Positions 1 to 11,680 of a stretch of 64,000 nucleotides of DNA are shown one piece after another. The position numbers and the translations under genes are program-made. A model generated the notes under the pieces. The model made no database searches and was not told where the DNA came from. It was given only the letters and a program-made list of their open reading frames with translations. Each line of letters begins with the position of its first letter. Position 1 is the first letter of the stretch. Source of the stretch: Brachynemurus nebulosus (lineage: Eukaryota; Arthropoda; Insecta; Neuroptera; Myrmeleontidae); contig JAPWDM010000015.1 of the NCBI GenBank assembly GCA_035578155.1, positions 4,651,501-4,715,500 of the forward strand, in the 5' to 3' direction.

Positions 1-1420
1 GAATCCTCGTTTATGTTTTCGGATTCATACTCGGATTGTTCAAGCATAACTGCAAAAAAAAAAAAACCTTAATTAATTTTTGGTATATACAAAAATCAGA
101 GGAGAAAATTTGAACCGAATAGTAGTTAAATTATAAAACAGACAATGTAAATATTAGTCTTTAAATTGTTCGTTTTTATTTTCAGTGATTTTATTGTAAC
201 TATAATTTATAAAATCTCAAATTTCAACATAATTATGTTGGAGCACAATAATTTGCTTCGTGTATCTAAAAATACTTTTCAGTTCTTTTTTGTAAAACTG
301 TATTATTGTTTTCTAAAATTTAAAACTAACCTTTATCTATAACTTCATTCATACTTGAGTCCATTCCAGTGATTCTTTCATTAAGATAATCCGCTCTTTG
401 TTGGCAAATTGTCTTTTCTCCATTTTTACCGGTCCCACATTTTTTGCTCAATAGAACACATAAAATGCTCTCCAAGTAAAATGCAGCGTCTTCTTTATTA
501 GTGCACAAAACTAATAGACCGATACAGCATAATAAAAATCTTTTCAAATCAGGAGTAAGATTACGAATGTAAATAGAAAAATTGTGGATAAAATCAGCAA
601 AGTCTATCGTAATTTGGCAGATTGGCTTTTTATTTTCGTAAGTGTTGTTAACATAATCAATAATAATTGAAAGAGACGTAAACGTCTTCACAGCCGCTGA
701 CAAAAAAGCACGTGATTTCTTACAAACAAATTTTTTCGGTATTGGATTTCCCAACTCAGTCCACTTGCTTAGCCACTGGGCTATTGTATAAGCGGTATGA
801 GAATCACTCAGCATTTGAAACACAGAATATTGTTCGTTTACAACCATTTCATACAAAAAAATAGGACCCGTATATTCAATTCCAGCCAAGAGAACTTTAT
901 CAACAATATTTCCAGTTGCCCCTGCCGCAACAAACGAATTCTCTTGGGAACTGGAGACTTTGTAGTTTTCCTTTTGACTTTTTACAGTATATATTACTAC
1001 AAATGGACGAAATGACAACGTTACAATTTCCGATTTAAAATTCTTTAATGACAATATTTGTAGGGACTGGTAAGGGCATGAATTTTCATATTCATTTTCG
1101 ACGCTGCTGGCTGTTGAGTCAGAACTGTCAGAGTCCGAACTTTCATGATCGGAGTCACTTAGTTTTTTCTGCGCCTCTTCATATTCTTTTCGAATATTAC
1201 CGCGGTTATGTATGACAAAATCGTATAAGTTACGCGCATTCAAATCAGGTATCATCATCATATTGGACAAACGTTGCCAGATTTTATCACCTTTTACACG
1301 GTCACGAACTTTCACTTGTCCATCTTTGTAGAAAAATATCTCGTCAATAAATGGTCGTAAACTAGACTTGATTAGATCGTGATCATATTTTCGTGGTCTA
1401 CCGCGCTTCGATGGTGCCAT
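1..1420 (-). CDS. MULE/NOF-like transposase-derived protein (partial, spliced)
   Basis: Two exons are visible. The first runs from the ATG at 1420 down to 331 (start of the GRPRKYD segment). The second runs from 49 off the window edge. The junction has a donor reading AAAG|GTTAGT and an acceptor formed by a long T run plus GCAG, and the frame is kept across it. A splice-like acceptor (T-rich tract plus TAG) sits just upstream of the ATG, so the 43 extra codons further upstream are probably not coding. The protein has a basic N-terminus, a short domain resembling the N-terminal part of NOF/MULE-type proteins (KGDKIWQRLSNM...NARNLYDFV), a Ser/Asp/Glu-rich linker, then a segment like the MULE transposase core (VCKKSRAFLSAAVKTF, and later ITIDFADFIHNF). 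It is intact as far as seen. The family call rests on motif likeness only; another domesticated DDE family is possible. Confidence 0.5.
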
Positions 1421-1647
1421 CCTAAAAACAAAAAAATATCTGAAATAAATATTTTTATTCATTTGAAAATCGAATCGCCTGAAACTTTGACTTAATATTG
1501 GCGAAAACATAATTATAACGTATAACTGTTTATAGCAACCCAAATTCATTTTAAAAATCTACTTAATAAATCTCTAACACTGACTGATTGACAGACAACA
1601 CAGAACCTAAGCCGTTGAGTTTAGAAGGATGAAATTTTGCACAGGAG

Positions 1648-2802
1648 TTCCCTACTAGAGATGTGCTCGTGAGTACATTTTTACTCACGATCACGCACAG
1701 TCACGAATTAGCTTTTGTACTCACGCCCGATCACGAACGAGAAAATTTATTTCTTTTCACACTCACGCACGATCACGAACAAAAAAATTTTATGCTTTCA
1801 CACTCACGCACGCTTACGAATTAAACATAAAAATCTTTGAAACTAATCGTTGGAATTTTGAATAAAAACACTATCGCTTTAACAATCAGTTAAAATTATG
1901 TCCTTGGGATAAAATCAGAATACGGTTAATAGGGCTAACATTATTACTGAGATTAATACTGATGCAAATTATATACTATTTAATTTTTTCTGGAAAGTGA
2001 GAAAATTTTCAAAATTTTTCATCTAAAGATTTATTGTTTAATTTTTGTTCTTATTGTATGTATTTGTATATAAACATGACATTTCGCACAACCAAACCAA
2101 ATATCTAGTTTTTTAACAAAATTGTGACAAAATATTTTTTAGTACGTCTATAAATACTTAGAAAATAAATTTTTTTTTTAAAATAATGATAATAATAAAA
2201 CAACTTAAAATATTGAAAAAGATAATATCCCTTTAAGTAACCCCTCTTTATATTATGTCTTCATGACCATATTGTTCAAAACTGACCTTGTTATTTCCAA
2301 TTATACTCATTGACTGAGACCGTATATCCACACATCCTGAGAGATGCAGGCTAATTTTAAGAATTTCTTAAAAATTTAAGAAATTATTTAAATAAAAACG
2401 GAAGAATCAGAACAACATCATAAACACTGTTGGATATTTTTAAATTGTAAATCATTTTGTATACACTCTAAGTATCTCGGTAAAGAACTGGAATTTGTTA
2501 GTAAGGGTTATTGGATTTCTACCTACTTGTGCTTGTAAAAACCAATATATAAAAAAAAAAGATTTTTTTGTAGTTAAAATATCAAATTGGTTTAGTTAAT
2601 ATTCCCTAAAATTGAAAATAATAAATTATTTAAAAATTTTTTATTCATGGTCTTTAACTTTTCGTGACTCACGAATTATTCACGACAAGAAATTAAATGT
2701 CACGATCACGCCCACTCACGCACGATCGTAGAAAATTATTCACGATCACGATGGATCACGCGTGACCCGGTTTCACGGTTTTGGCACATCTCTATTTCCT
2801 AC
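1648..2802. mobile_element. Non-autonomous hAT element with 8-bp target duplication
   Basis: The ends are TAGAGATGTGC (1656) and GCACATCTCTA (ending 2794), inverted relative to each other. They are flanked by ttccctac (1648-1655) and tttcctac (2795-2802), an 8-bp target duplication with one mismatch, as expected for hAT. Inside each end there are many copies of a subterminal motif, (T)CACGATCACGC. There is no coding capacity. The element has split an older repeat: the text before 1648 and after 2802 aligns with a related repeat copy at 3005-3220. Confidence 0.85.
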
Positions 2803-2906
2803 GTAACGTAGGTGAGCACTAAGAAAGGATTTTTAAAAATTCACCTCTAAGTGAGTTCAACAGTGGATGAAAATTTGTATGTAAATTCGTAATTTTTGAA
2901 GTTAGT

Positions 2907-2908
<2 letters not shown>

Positions 2909-2996
<88 letters not shown>
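2909..2996. repeat. (TA)n microsatellite
   Basis: Uninterrupted TA dinucleotides, about 44 units. The repeat sits at the end of the older interspersed repeat that the hAT element split. It contributes no coding sequence. Confidence 0.97.
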
Positions 2997-3000
<4 letters not shown>

Positions 3001-3004
3001 TGTT

Positions 3005-3308
3005 ACTATGACAGACAATGCCCAGCCTAAACTGTTGGGTTTAGAAGGACGAAATTTAGCACAGGAGATATGAAAATTGGCGTTTAGGCTTCTATTTATA
3101 AATAAATGTCAGTTGTGTAAACGTTTCTGGAAATTTATTCCCTAAGGGGTTAAAACAGGAAATGAAAGTTCGTATGGGAAGTTCGTCATTTTTGAAGTTA
3201 GAAACGTGAATATTGATTTAGGCTTTTGAAAAACATTAAAAGTGAGTAGAAAGTGAGTACCTAATAAAAAGATGTTGTCGACGGGAAACCCCATCGGGTA
3301 TACGGCTA

Positions 3309-3309
<1 letters not shown>
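3005..3309 (+). repeat. Interspersed repeat ending in CTAGT before (TA)n
   Basis: The segment starts near GACAGACAATGCCCAGCC and matches the sequence around 1588-1647 plus 2803-2908 (shared TTTAGAAGGA, GCACAGGAG, TTTTTGAAGTTAG). It ends in CGGCTAGT directly at a TA run. A 3' end of CTAG followed by T, landing in AT-rich DNA, is compatible with a non-autonomous Helitron, but no clear hairpin or 5' end was found, so the class is open. Confidence 0.4.

Positions 3310-3372
<63 letters not shown>
3310..3372. repeat. (TA)n microsatellite, left of foldback
   Basis: A TA dinucleotide run broken by the 635-bp foldback element at 3373-4007. The run continues on the far side (4008-4088), so this is one microsatellite split by an insertion. 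Confidence 0.95.
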
Positions 3373-3377
<5 letters not shown>

Positions 3378-4002
3378 GGTGGCGCAAAAAAACCACATAT
3401 TTTTCTTTTTTTTGTCTCATAGGAAAATAAGTTAATTTAGCTCGATTTAAGAATGCTCACCAAAAATTAGCTCGATAAAAAATTTTTTAAGGGTCGCTCA
3501 AAACTTTTTAAAATTTGAAAATTGGTCCAAAATCGATTTTTGTTTTTCATCAAACTTTTTTTCTCATCCCTGCATATGTTTGTACATTGAATAATAAAAA
3601 ATTCCTCCAAAATTTTAACTCAAAAAATTGATAATAAAAGTTTGTTGAGGATTTTAAAGTCAAAATATTTAATATTTTTTAGGGTCGCTAAAAAATATTA
3701 AATATTTTGACTTGAAAAATTTTCAGAACTCTTGAGCGACCTTTTATTATGAATTTTTTGAGTTAAAATTTGGAGGAATTTTTTATTATTCAATGTGTAA
3801 ACATATGCAGGGATGAGAAAAAAAATTTGATGAAAAACAAAAATCGATTTTTGGCCGATTTTCAAATTTTAAAAAGGTTTGAGCGACCCTTAAAAAATTT
3901 TTTATCGAGCTAATTTTTGGTGAGCATTCTCAAAACGAACTAAATTAACTTTTTTTCCCATGAGACAAAAAAAAGAAAAATATATGGTTTTTTTGCGCCA
4001 CC

Positions 4003-4007
<5 letters not shown>
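3373..4007. mobile_element. Foldback TIR element (TAGGGTGGCGC ends) in a TA repeat
   Basis: The element begins TAGGGTGGCGCAAAAAAACC and ends with its reverse complement. Complementarity continues almost to the centre near 3690 (for example AAAAAATTTTTTAAGGGTCGCTC against GAGCGACCCTTAAAAAATTTTTT, and CATCCCTGCATATG against CATATGCAGGGATG). Both arms are therefore roughly 310 bp. It lies in a TA microsatellite, which fits TA target use by mariner-type transposases. No protein is encoded. Confidence 0.9.

Positions 4008-4088
<81 letters not shown>
4008..4088. repeat. (TA)n microsatellite, right of foldback
   Basis: Right half of the TA run split by the foldback element. Confidence 0.95.
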
Positions 4089-4089
<1 letters not shown>

Positions 4090-4094
4090 TGGAT

Positions 4095-4335
4095 ATGGAT
4101 AAATCAATCAGTGGCTCAAATGGCTCTAATTTAATACCTGGTACTATATTTTTTGTTAACTCCTTTCCGCAATCGTTGCATTTTTGGGGGACTACTTCTA
4201 AATAAGAAAGTATCTCTTCAGCGATTTTATTCTTCAGTTCAGGTCTCCAAACTTGGGCTATTTTTATTTTGAACGTTTTCTCAAAGCCACAGCCATTACA
4301 TTCGTAGATTTCCTTAAAGCTCGGCATTTCTTTAA
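4095..4335 (-). pseudogene. CxxC...CxxC fragment of a transposon-associated protein
   Basis: On the minus strand a stretch of about 80 codons has two CxxC pairs (ECNGCGFEKTF and KCNDCGKEL) about 45 residues apart and ends in an IxLEPFEPLID segment. This is the layout of a zinc ribbon seen in multicopy, transposon-linked insect proteins with a ubiquitin-peptidase-like fold; that assignment is from memory. The left side is cut by the TA repeat, and the upstream side runs into a hAT end at 4352-4383. It is a scrap, not a working gene. Confidence 0.35.
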
Positions 4336-4351
4336 ATAAGTGAGATATTAA

Positions 4352-4383
4352 ATTCACGAATTCACGATTTTGGCACATCTCTA
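4352..4383 (+). mobile_element. Solo right end of the hAT family seen at 1656-2794
   Basis: The text ATTCACGATTTTGGCACATCTCTA closely matches the right end of the 1.1 kb hAT element (2771-2794). No left end lies nearby, so this is a truncated copy. Confidence 0.7.
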
Positions 4384-4604
4384 ATAGGTACATAATACAC
4401 AGACCGGCACAATTAGCGGAACATACAAAATATCTGTAAAAATCAAACAAATCATTTAATTTCAAGAAAATATTAATCTTATTTAATTATTCATTTAAAA
4501 TTGCATGTTCACAAGTCGATATATCTTTATTTTCGGTAGTAAAACAAGTAACTATATAAAATGGCAAATTTTTGGAATCTTATGTCGTCTAAGAATCATT
4601 TAGG

Positions 4605-4829
4605 TTAAAGATTATTTAACAAATAGAAAATGAAACACAGCGTTTTAATACCGCATGGTTCCTCCTGTGCTTTTATTAAAGCTACCATTCGTCTTTCTAT
4701 ACTCAGAATGATGTTATCTATAGTCTCCTGGGACAGTTTTTGCCATTCTTTAATTATGGCAGCTTGGAGCTCGACCACATTGAGAAATACCCCTGTCGCA
4801 GCATCCTGCATAACATAGCGAATTTCCAT
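4605..4829 (-). pseudogene. Tc1/mariner transposase C-terminal fragment
   Basis: The minus-strand reading includes IIKEWQKLSQETIDNI followed by IERRMVALIKAQ. This is the usual end of Tc1-type transposases (a Trp before the last helices, then a short basic SMxRR-like helix). The catalytic DDE part is missing. It adjoins a 347-bp inverted repeat whose inner ends read GTGTCCGCACGATAACTC, probably the ends of a related element. Confidence 0.6.
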
Positions 4830-4856
4830 TTACAAAAGTACGTTTTTCTCGGAAAC

Positions 4857-5203
4857 TAGTTGATATAGAGTAATTGTAAATAAAAAACCTTTTTTATGTG
4901 ATTTTTCCGCCTCATTCCGCCAAATTTTTTTCACGAAAAATGCCCAAAAAACTATAAATATTTTCACGAAATTTCTTAAAAATAAGATGTTTCGTTCTTG
5001 AGTTATCGTGCGGACACTATTATATATATATGTTTACTAAGTGTCCGCACGATAACTCAAGAACGAAACATCTTATTTTTAAGAAATTTCGTGAAAACGT
5101 TTACGGTTTTTTGGACATTTTTCGTGAAAAAAATTTGGCGGAATGAGGCGGAAAAATCACATAAAAAAGGTTTTTTATTTACAATTACTCTATATCAACT
5201 ATT
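4857..5203. repeat. Inverted repeat, two 166-bp arms with a short AT loop
   Basis: The left arm starts TAGTTGATATAGAGTAATTG and runs to TGCGGACACTA. After a loop of about 16 bases, the right arm TAAGTGTCCGCACG...CAATTACTCTATATCAACTA repeats it in reverse complement, with only a few mismatches (ataaatatttt against aaacgtttacg). It truncates the P/THAP9-like fragment at its right side. It is likely a head-to-head remnant of a mariner-type element. Confidence 0.85.
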
Positions 5204-5473
5204 TTGATTATAAAAGTAAATATGATTTTTAGTTAACTTATTTGCCAGATTTAATTTTTCATCATTTTGAATGTTATGCAATTCCACTAAATGTTCCCAA
5301 CTAATAACATTTCCATCACCATCTATACAAGTTTTACATTTTTCAAAACAATTTCGTACTAATTTTAACACGTGGCACGGATCCATAAATATAACAACAT
5401 CTTTTTTGGTGGCCGATTGACGAAAATTTGTTTTAACATTATTGTATTCCATCGAGCATCCTAAATGTTTCAT
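5204..5473 (-). pseudogene. P-element / THAP9-like transposase fragment
   Basis: About 90 codons on the minus strand carry the signature of P-element-type transposases: a MDPCHVLKLVRN segment (the D/H-rich catalytic stretch), then DGDGNVISWEHLVEL, then NLANKLTKNHIYF. The N-terminal THAP domain, GTP-binding part and C-terminus are absent. It is cut on one side by the inverted repeat at 4857-5203 and on the other by the Gypsy remnant. Confidence 0.8.
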
Positions 5474-5479
5474 TATATT

Positions 5480-8400
5480 GATATTTGACGGATATCCGTC
5501 AAAAGTCGAAGCCTATCAGCTCACAAGTGTTCCGGAAATCTTTTACCTTTACATTGTCTTGTCGTCGAAGGGTTAAACCACGAGTGTATTATCGGGTGTG
5601 ATTTTATGGAAAGGCATAGGGTAAAAATCGATTTTGATAAGGCCGTTTTCCTCTTTTCTCTTGATAATAATAATGTAGTTTCAGTACCTTCTCAAGATGG
5701 TAGTAATCTTTCTGAACCACACTGTAGTAATATAAATAACTTAAATAAAATTGAATATTTTAAATTGAATTTGGACAATGAAGAATTCTATAATATCAAT
5801 AATGTCAATTATGGGGACCCTAATAATGATAAAATTTTTACAAGTATTGACGAGATACGTGATCACGTCTCATCGATTGATCACTTTTCTGATGAAGATA
5901 AAGAACGCTTATTTCTTTTATTATACGAATTTAGGAGTATTTTTTCAAAAAAAACGGGTAAAGCTAAGGATTTTATATGTAAATTTAAGATTAAGGAGCA
6001 CGTACCCTTTACTTCCAAGAGTTACCCGATACCATATTCGAAACTTCCCGCAGTTCAGGCTGAATTACAAAGAATGATAGGTTATCAGATTATAGAAAGA
6101 GCGTATTCTGATTTTGTTAATCCCATTCATTGTGTGTTTAAAAAGGATGGAAGGGTTAGAATCGTACTCGATTCGCTAGGGGTGAACTGTTTGATTTTGT
6201 CAGATTGTGAATGTCCGGTATCAATAGAATACGTGTTAGGTAAATTTCAAAATAAGCGTATTTTTTTCATCTATCGATCAAACTTCCGGATATTGGCAGG
6301 TGCCCTTACACCCTGACTGTCGTAAATATACGGCTTTCCTGATTAACGGCAAGTGTTATCAGTTTAAGCGCCTTCCATTTGGACTTAATTTGGCCGTGGG
6401 TATGTTCCAAAAATGTCTTGACCAAGCTCTTGGTAATGACGTCCGTGATTTTTGTCAAGTATTTGTTGACGAAATTGTAATTTGTTCACCCGATGTAGAA
6501 TCTCAATTTGAACATATTCAAATTGTTTTAAATAAATTAGCTTCGGCTGGCTTAACTGTCAGTTTTACAAAATGCGAGTTCTTTAAGAAGGAACTTAGAT
6601 TTCTGGGGCACCTTATAGATTCTAAAGGTGTCAGAATGGATAAAGAAAAACTCGCAGCTATTTCTAAAATAAAGCCCCCGAAGAATGTCAAAGAACTGCA
6701 GTCAGTTTTAGGTCTTTTTAATTTCTATCGTCGTTTCTTTGACAAGTTTAGTTATCTCACTGCCAAATTATTACATTTACTCAAAAAGGGTGTTAAATGG
6801 AGTTGGGGACCGGATGAACAAGATACCTTTGATGCACTAAAAAACCGTTTCAAAGAGTCCGTAACACTATATTACTCTAATTTTAACAAACAATTTTATA
6901 TCGATTGTGACTCTTCGGGCTACGCTATAGTAGGTTACTTGTACCATTTGGATGAAGAGGGTAGTCATTTGCCAATTAGCTATGTTTCCAGAAGCCTAAC
7001 TACCTCTGCGAGAAAATTTTCTATCTCTGAACTTGAGTTGTTGTCAGTGGTTTTCAGTTTCCAAAAGTTTCGTACCTACGTTTTAGGGCATCGTGTTATT
7101 CTCCGTACCGACCACAGGGCTTTGTCCTTTCTTCGGAATGCTAAAATCGTTAGCAATAGGCTTCTGAGATGGTTCCTTTCACTTAGTGATTTCAATTTCA
7201 AGATTGAGTATATCAGTGGTAAAGAAAATTTTGTAGCCGATCTTTTATCTCGAAAAACTGTGCCTGAAATCGAAACCAGTGTATCCGAACACCAAAATCC
7301 CGAAAGTAGTACCATATCCGATTTTAATTATGACTCTGAGTCCGGAAGCCCGTTGTCAGAAAATGAGTGCGCAGAGAGCCTTGCATTGTGTAGTATAAAA
7401 TTAGATTTCAGTCGTTCTAAGTTCAATAACCTTTTAAAATATATGCATGCGTATCAATCGAATGATACATACTGCTCTGACATTATAAATAAAATAGATG
7501 ATTTAAGCGACACTTTCAAAATATGTAATAACATTCTTTTTCACAAAAATATGTCTTCTGTTCAATTGACAAATGGTACTTCCTGAAGCTATCTTACATG
7601 ATGTCATAAATTTTTACCATAAATCATCGGGTCATTTTGGAACTAAAAAATGTACTTATCTAATTAATCAATACTTTTATCCACCAAATATGTACAGTAA
7701 AGTTAAGGCATTAGTTGAAAGGTGTGTTATTTGTCAGAAATGCAAAGTTCCAAATCAATATTCGGAGGGCCCTTTGCAGAATGTGGTATCAAATAAAGCA
7801 TTAAGCCACGTATTTGCGGATCTGTATGGTCCTCTTCCTCGCGGTAAATTTGGGTTTAATATGATCCTTGCTCTAAAAGACAACTTTACGAAATACATTA
7901 GGTTATACCCCCTTAAGCGAGCTTCTTCTAAGCAATGCGTAAAAAAGGTACTAAGAAACTTTATACCGGAAGTTGGGAAGATGGAAACTTTAACTACGGA
8001 TCATGGAACTCAGTTTACATTAAATGCCTGGCAACAACCCTTAAAAAACGCTGGTATTCATGTTTCCACGGTTAGTGTATATAATACACGAGCAAATACT
8101 GAAGAACGTGTTAATCGCGAAATTAACAGGCTTTTCCGAACCTACTGTCATAAAAAACATTCTGCATCGCCCGAATATTTGTCTTTCGTCGAGAATTGCC
8201 TTAATAATACACCTCACGAGAGTACCGGTTTTACACCTTACTAACTCATGTTCAACAAAAAACCCGATTCTCTGGTTGATAAAACAATTCAATTCCCAGT
8301 ATCAGATGATTTATCCCTGGAGGAGAAAATTAATTTAGCGCGTGAACCTACTCTTAAAATGGCTAATATTAGAAAATTACGCCATGATTAGCACCCTACT

Positions 8401-8614
8401 AAAACATATTCAGTAGGTGATCTGGTGTTACTAAATACCCATCCCAGGCCATCGGCTAAATTGAAAAAAGTTAAGAAATTTTCCTTTCTTTATGAGGGAC
8501 CTTTCATTGTTGCTTCTGTGAAGGCTTCGAATGCTTACGCCTTAATTTATCCAAATTCTGGTTTACCTCCAAATTCTGGTTTACCTAAAGGAATTTCAAT
8601 GCAATACATTTGAA
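5480..8614 (+). pseudogene. Gypsy (Metaviridae) pol: protease end, RT, RNase H, integrase; decayed
   Basis: In order: the end of an aspartic protease (an IIGCDF stretch just before 5606), reverse transcriptase (from about 5930), RNase H (FYIDCDSSGYA near 6895; TDHRAL near 7108; SGKENFVADLLSRK near 7215), the integrase HHCC zinc region (HKSSGHF...CVICQKC, 7620-7740), the integrase core (first Asp near 7820, TTDHGTQFT near 7995, Glu near 8105) and a GPF/Y-like module (YEGPFIV near 8495). Frame changes lie near 6295 and 7580, with stops near 8242 and 8388. The RT active site reads FVDE at 6462-6473 instead of F/YVDD, so the second Asp is lost. No gag or 5' LTR remains. The element is dead. Confidence 0.92.
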
Positions 8615-10030
8615 AAAATTTAAAGATTGATTTAAAATTTACATAGTGTCCTAGTAAAAATTTTTAATATTTATCATTTAGCATTTAAGTAATTGCAATC
8701 ATTTTGACTTTACCATATTTAGAAAAAAAAACTGGCTTTATCAAACAAAATTTTTTGATATATTTAAAATAATAATTCTTTTTTGCTTAAAATATTGTTT
8801 TTCCTTGTAAATAATTTAATTTAAGAAGTCTATTCAATTGAAATATTATGTATGTGTATACGTGTTTTCTATATGAGTGTATGTCGTTCAAAATATTTTG
8901 ATGTTTCACATATCATGGTAGGAAACAGAAAGCATATATATGCCTGCTTATCGTGTATTTTAGTTAAAAACAAAACACTATTATTTTTTTTGTTCAGGTT
9001 AGTGTGTACCATGGTATACGGCTACTTTTTATTTTCTTCTTATCACTGTAATAACTTATAATTACTCTAGCCTTTCGCAATTACCTTAATAATGTTATTT
9101 GCATTACTAATATGTTACAGTCTTAATTTATAACGATAATGGCTTATATTTACTATAGCCCTTTTGGAAACGTTTTGAGTAATTTAAAAAAAAACTAACA
9201 TGTTGATTGCAGTATATCAATGATTTTCTGAATTTTGAACGTTTGTTTTGTAATAAGTTCGGTACTGCCTCTTTAGATGACGACGCTATGGAGCTTTGAC
9301 CGAACTCGTGGTGTAAAAACTCGAAATTTTTATGAAATTATGCTTTTCTGGATTCTGGGTGGCACATGATTTAATCCACTTTTTCGAACTTTTTCTACAG
9401 GTCCTTCAGGCTGGAGAAACACATGTGCTTACCTGATTTAACTATTGAAATTTTTTGGGGGGTTTATTATTTAGTAGTTTCAGTTTTCAACCTTTGAGGA
9501 TCTGTCGTTATTTTAGCCGTCCGGCAAGATCCAACCGGCTAAATTTCATTGGGACAATTTTTTGGGGTTTTAACGGTTCTTGTAACCATTGTACGTCGTG
9601 ATAGCGAGATGCATCACTTCGTACAAAATTTTTGTATTATCCCTATTTTGTAGAGTCATTTTTCCATCTTAGTGAATAAGTTATTTTTTGTTTTATCGTT
9701 TTGATTATTTTTGTTTTGTCTTGAAATACTGGTAGGTAATAGGACATCAGTTACCCTATTGAATTAACATTTTCGTTGATTAATGAGCCATTTAGCTTAA
9801 ATTTTTTTACGATTCGATTAAAAGGACGTAAATTTTGGAACATGCTGTATTTTAAGTGAATTTATTAAGCTTAAGCTTTTAAGTGAATTTATAATATTAT
9901 ATTATTTTGTGATTCCCCTGTTTTGATGTTTGATATGAATTGATTAATAGTTAAGTGGTGAGGACAAGCGGCGAACGGATATATGTTGGAAAAGATGAGA
10001 GACAAAAAAAAAGGAGATTAGATTGGGACT
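8615..10030. other. Gypsy 3' untranslated stretch, no gene seen
   Basis: AT-rich sequence between the integrase end and the possible LTR. Short reading frames here show no recognisable domain. A purine tract (GAGACAAAAAAAAAGGAGAT, near 10000-10019) resembles a polypurine tract. Confidence 0.4.
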
Positions 10031-10441
10031 TGTTACAGATAAGCCGTAATTAATTGTTGCTCTAAGTCCAATAAAAAATATAATTGTTTTTTGTTAAGGC
10101 ATTTTTAAATTAATTAAACGCAAAACAGTTCGGAAATGTTTATTAAGACACAACGTTAATTTATATTTTATTTATTTTAAAATTTTGAATTTTTGTTAAA
10201 CAATGTAAATTGTGTTTCGGAATTTTATGAAAACATTATTTAATCAAGTGATTTCGCAAAGCACACAACGGAGAGTAATTCTTCGACAGAACCCGACTTT
10301 GGACACTTCAGGCATTCCAATGACGTTAATCTGCGTGGGACATTGTTAAAACTATAAGTACCGGTTTTTGGGCGTGAAATTCAAATATTTTAGTACAAGC
10401 AAACCGCCCCAACTGTTACAGAAACCGCCTCAACTATTACA
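10031..10441 (+). repeat. Possible 3' LTR of the Gypsy element
   Basis: Just after a purine-rich tract the sequence begins TGTTACAG. It carries an AATAAA-like signal about 40 bp in. It may end at ACTGTTACA (10420) or ACTATTACA (10441), which are two diverged copies of a 21-bp repeat. Because the 5' LTR is missing, the limits cannot be confirmed by comparison. Confidence 0.3.
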
Positions 10442-11368
10442 CCCGCTACTGCATATCGAAATGCAATTCACTCAATGTACTATCTGTGTAAGGGCAGAAA
10501 GGGCATTAAAGGCCTAAAAGTGAATTTTTCAGAGAGTAGTCATCTGACTGTTAGGCATCTGAAAATTCTAAGAAGTATCTTGTCAGATGCAGTCTATTTA
10601 CATTAATTTGAATGCAGTAAATAATCTGGAATAATTTTGTTACTAGTTTATATACATATTTTTGTAAAAATATTTCGACCAGCAATGAAAAATATGGAAA
10701 AACAAATAAAGTAATCGCAAATTTTATTTTTAATTATTCTCTTAGATTGTCCCGACTTTATTTTGTCCAAAGGTGGAAACCCCGGTATATCTTTATAAAC
10801 CTCGAATACAAGCCAAAAAATTATCTTACAAACAGATGCTCACTAATATAATTTTACCGGTAGATAAAGAGTTATTTGTTTTGCACTACACGTTGTTTAA
10901 CACATTTTGGTGAATTTTTCACATTTACCTCTTATAATCAAGTATACAATATAATTTTAATTGTTTTATGAAAAACATAAAGAGTAATAATTCATTCAAA
11001 AATTGGCAGTTTATTTATAACACATATGCATTATTATCTATACTACGATACTACTTATGACCATTTCTAACATGGTTTGTATTTATAAATATGTTACGAT
11101 AAAAATGTCTAAGAGAAAACAAAATGAATAATAGGCATTCCAAGAAATTTATATTTGTAAACTGAAAAAAATAATAGAAGGCAAGCAAAACAAAAATAAA
11201 AGATATCCTTGAAAATTAGGGTATCGACTAAGGGATGATTAGCTAATAATAATCAGTTAGTTTGAAATTTTCTATGTAAGTGCCTGAATGTGTTCTGGTT
11301 TTTATCACATTTTTCATTTTTGATTTCATTTATTATTTGTAAAGTGAGTAATTTGGTTTTTAATTAAT
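10442..11368. other. No gene seen
   Basis: AT-rich spacer upstream of the uncharacterised gene. I see no coding, RNA or repeat structure that I can support. Confidence 0.4.
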
Positions 11369-11652
11369 ATGGGCAATTTAAAGTGTTGCTTTTGCAAAAA
11401 GAGCTCATCTGAGCGAATTATTTAATTCAGAAACAGTAAATGTTTGAATATTTTAGAAGTGCGAAAAAAATATTCTTTAAAATTTTGTGATGTTATAATT
11501 CCAGTGATTATAGACGAAACGTTAGGCTATCACAGCAAATGTTACAAAGATTTCACTGCATTTAAAAAAAAAAAATTTAAAGAAAATTTAAATATTAATA
11601 GTGAAGTTGAATTACACCCATCTCCATCCACGTCTCAGTTAGAAAAATCGGA
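11369..11652 (+). pseudogene. Uncharacterised Cys/His gene, exon 1
   Basis: The exon begins ATGGGCAATTTAAAG and encodes a CCFCKKSSSERI zinc-binding start, then DETLGYHSKCYKDF (a second Cys/His set), and ends in a Ser/Thr-rich STSQLEKS tail. It is followed at once by a strong donor, GGA|GTAAGT. One TAA stop interrupts the frame after SERII. The same architecture (CxxC, then GYHxxCYKxFT) occurs in large, transposon-like gene families of insects and cnidarians; I do not know the function. The gene continues in pieces to 34549. Confidence 0.65.
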
Positions 11653-11680
11653 GTAAGTACTAATTACTTAATTAATTAAT

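Noticed and set aside
3142..3420. Frames made of alternating Tyr-Ile
   Set aside because: They are (TA)n read as codons; the same applies around 3960-4205 and 38487-38735.
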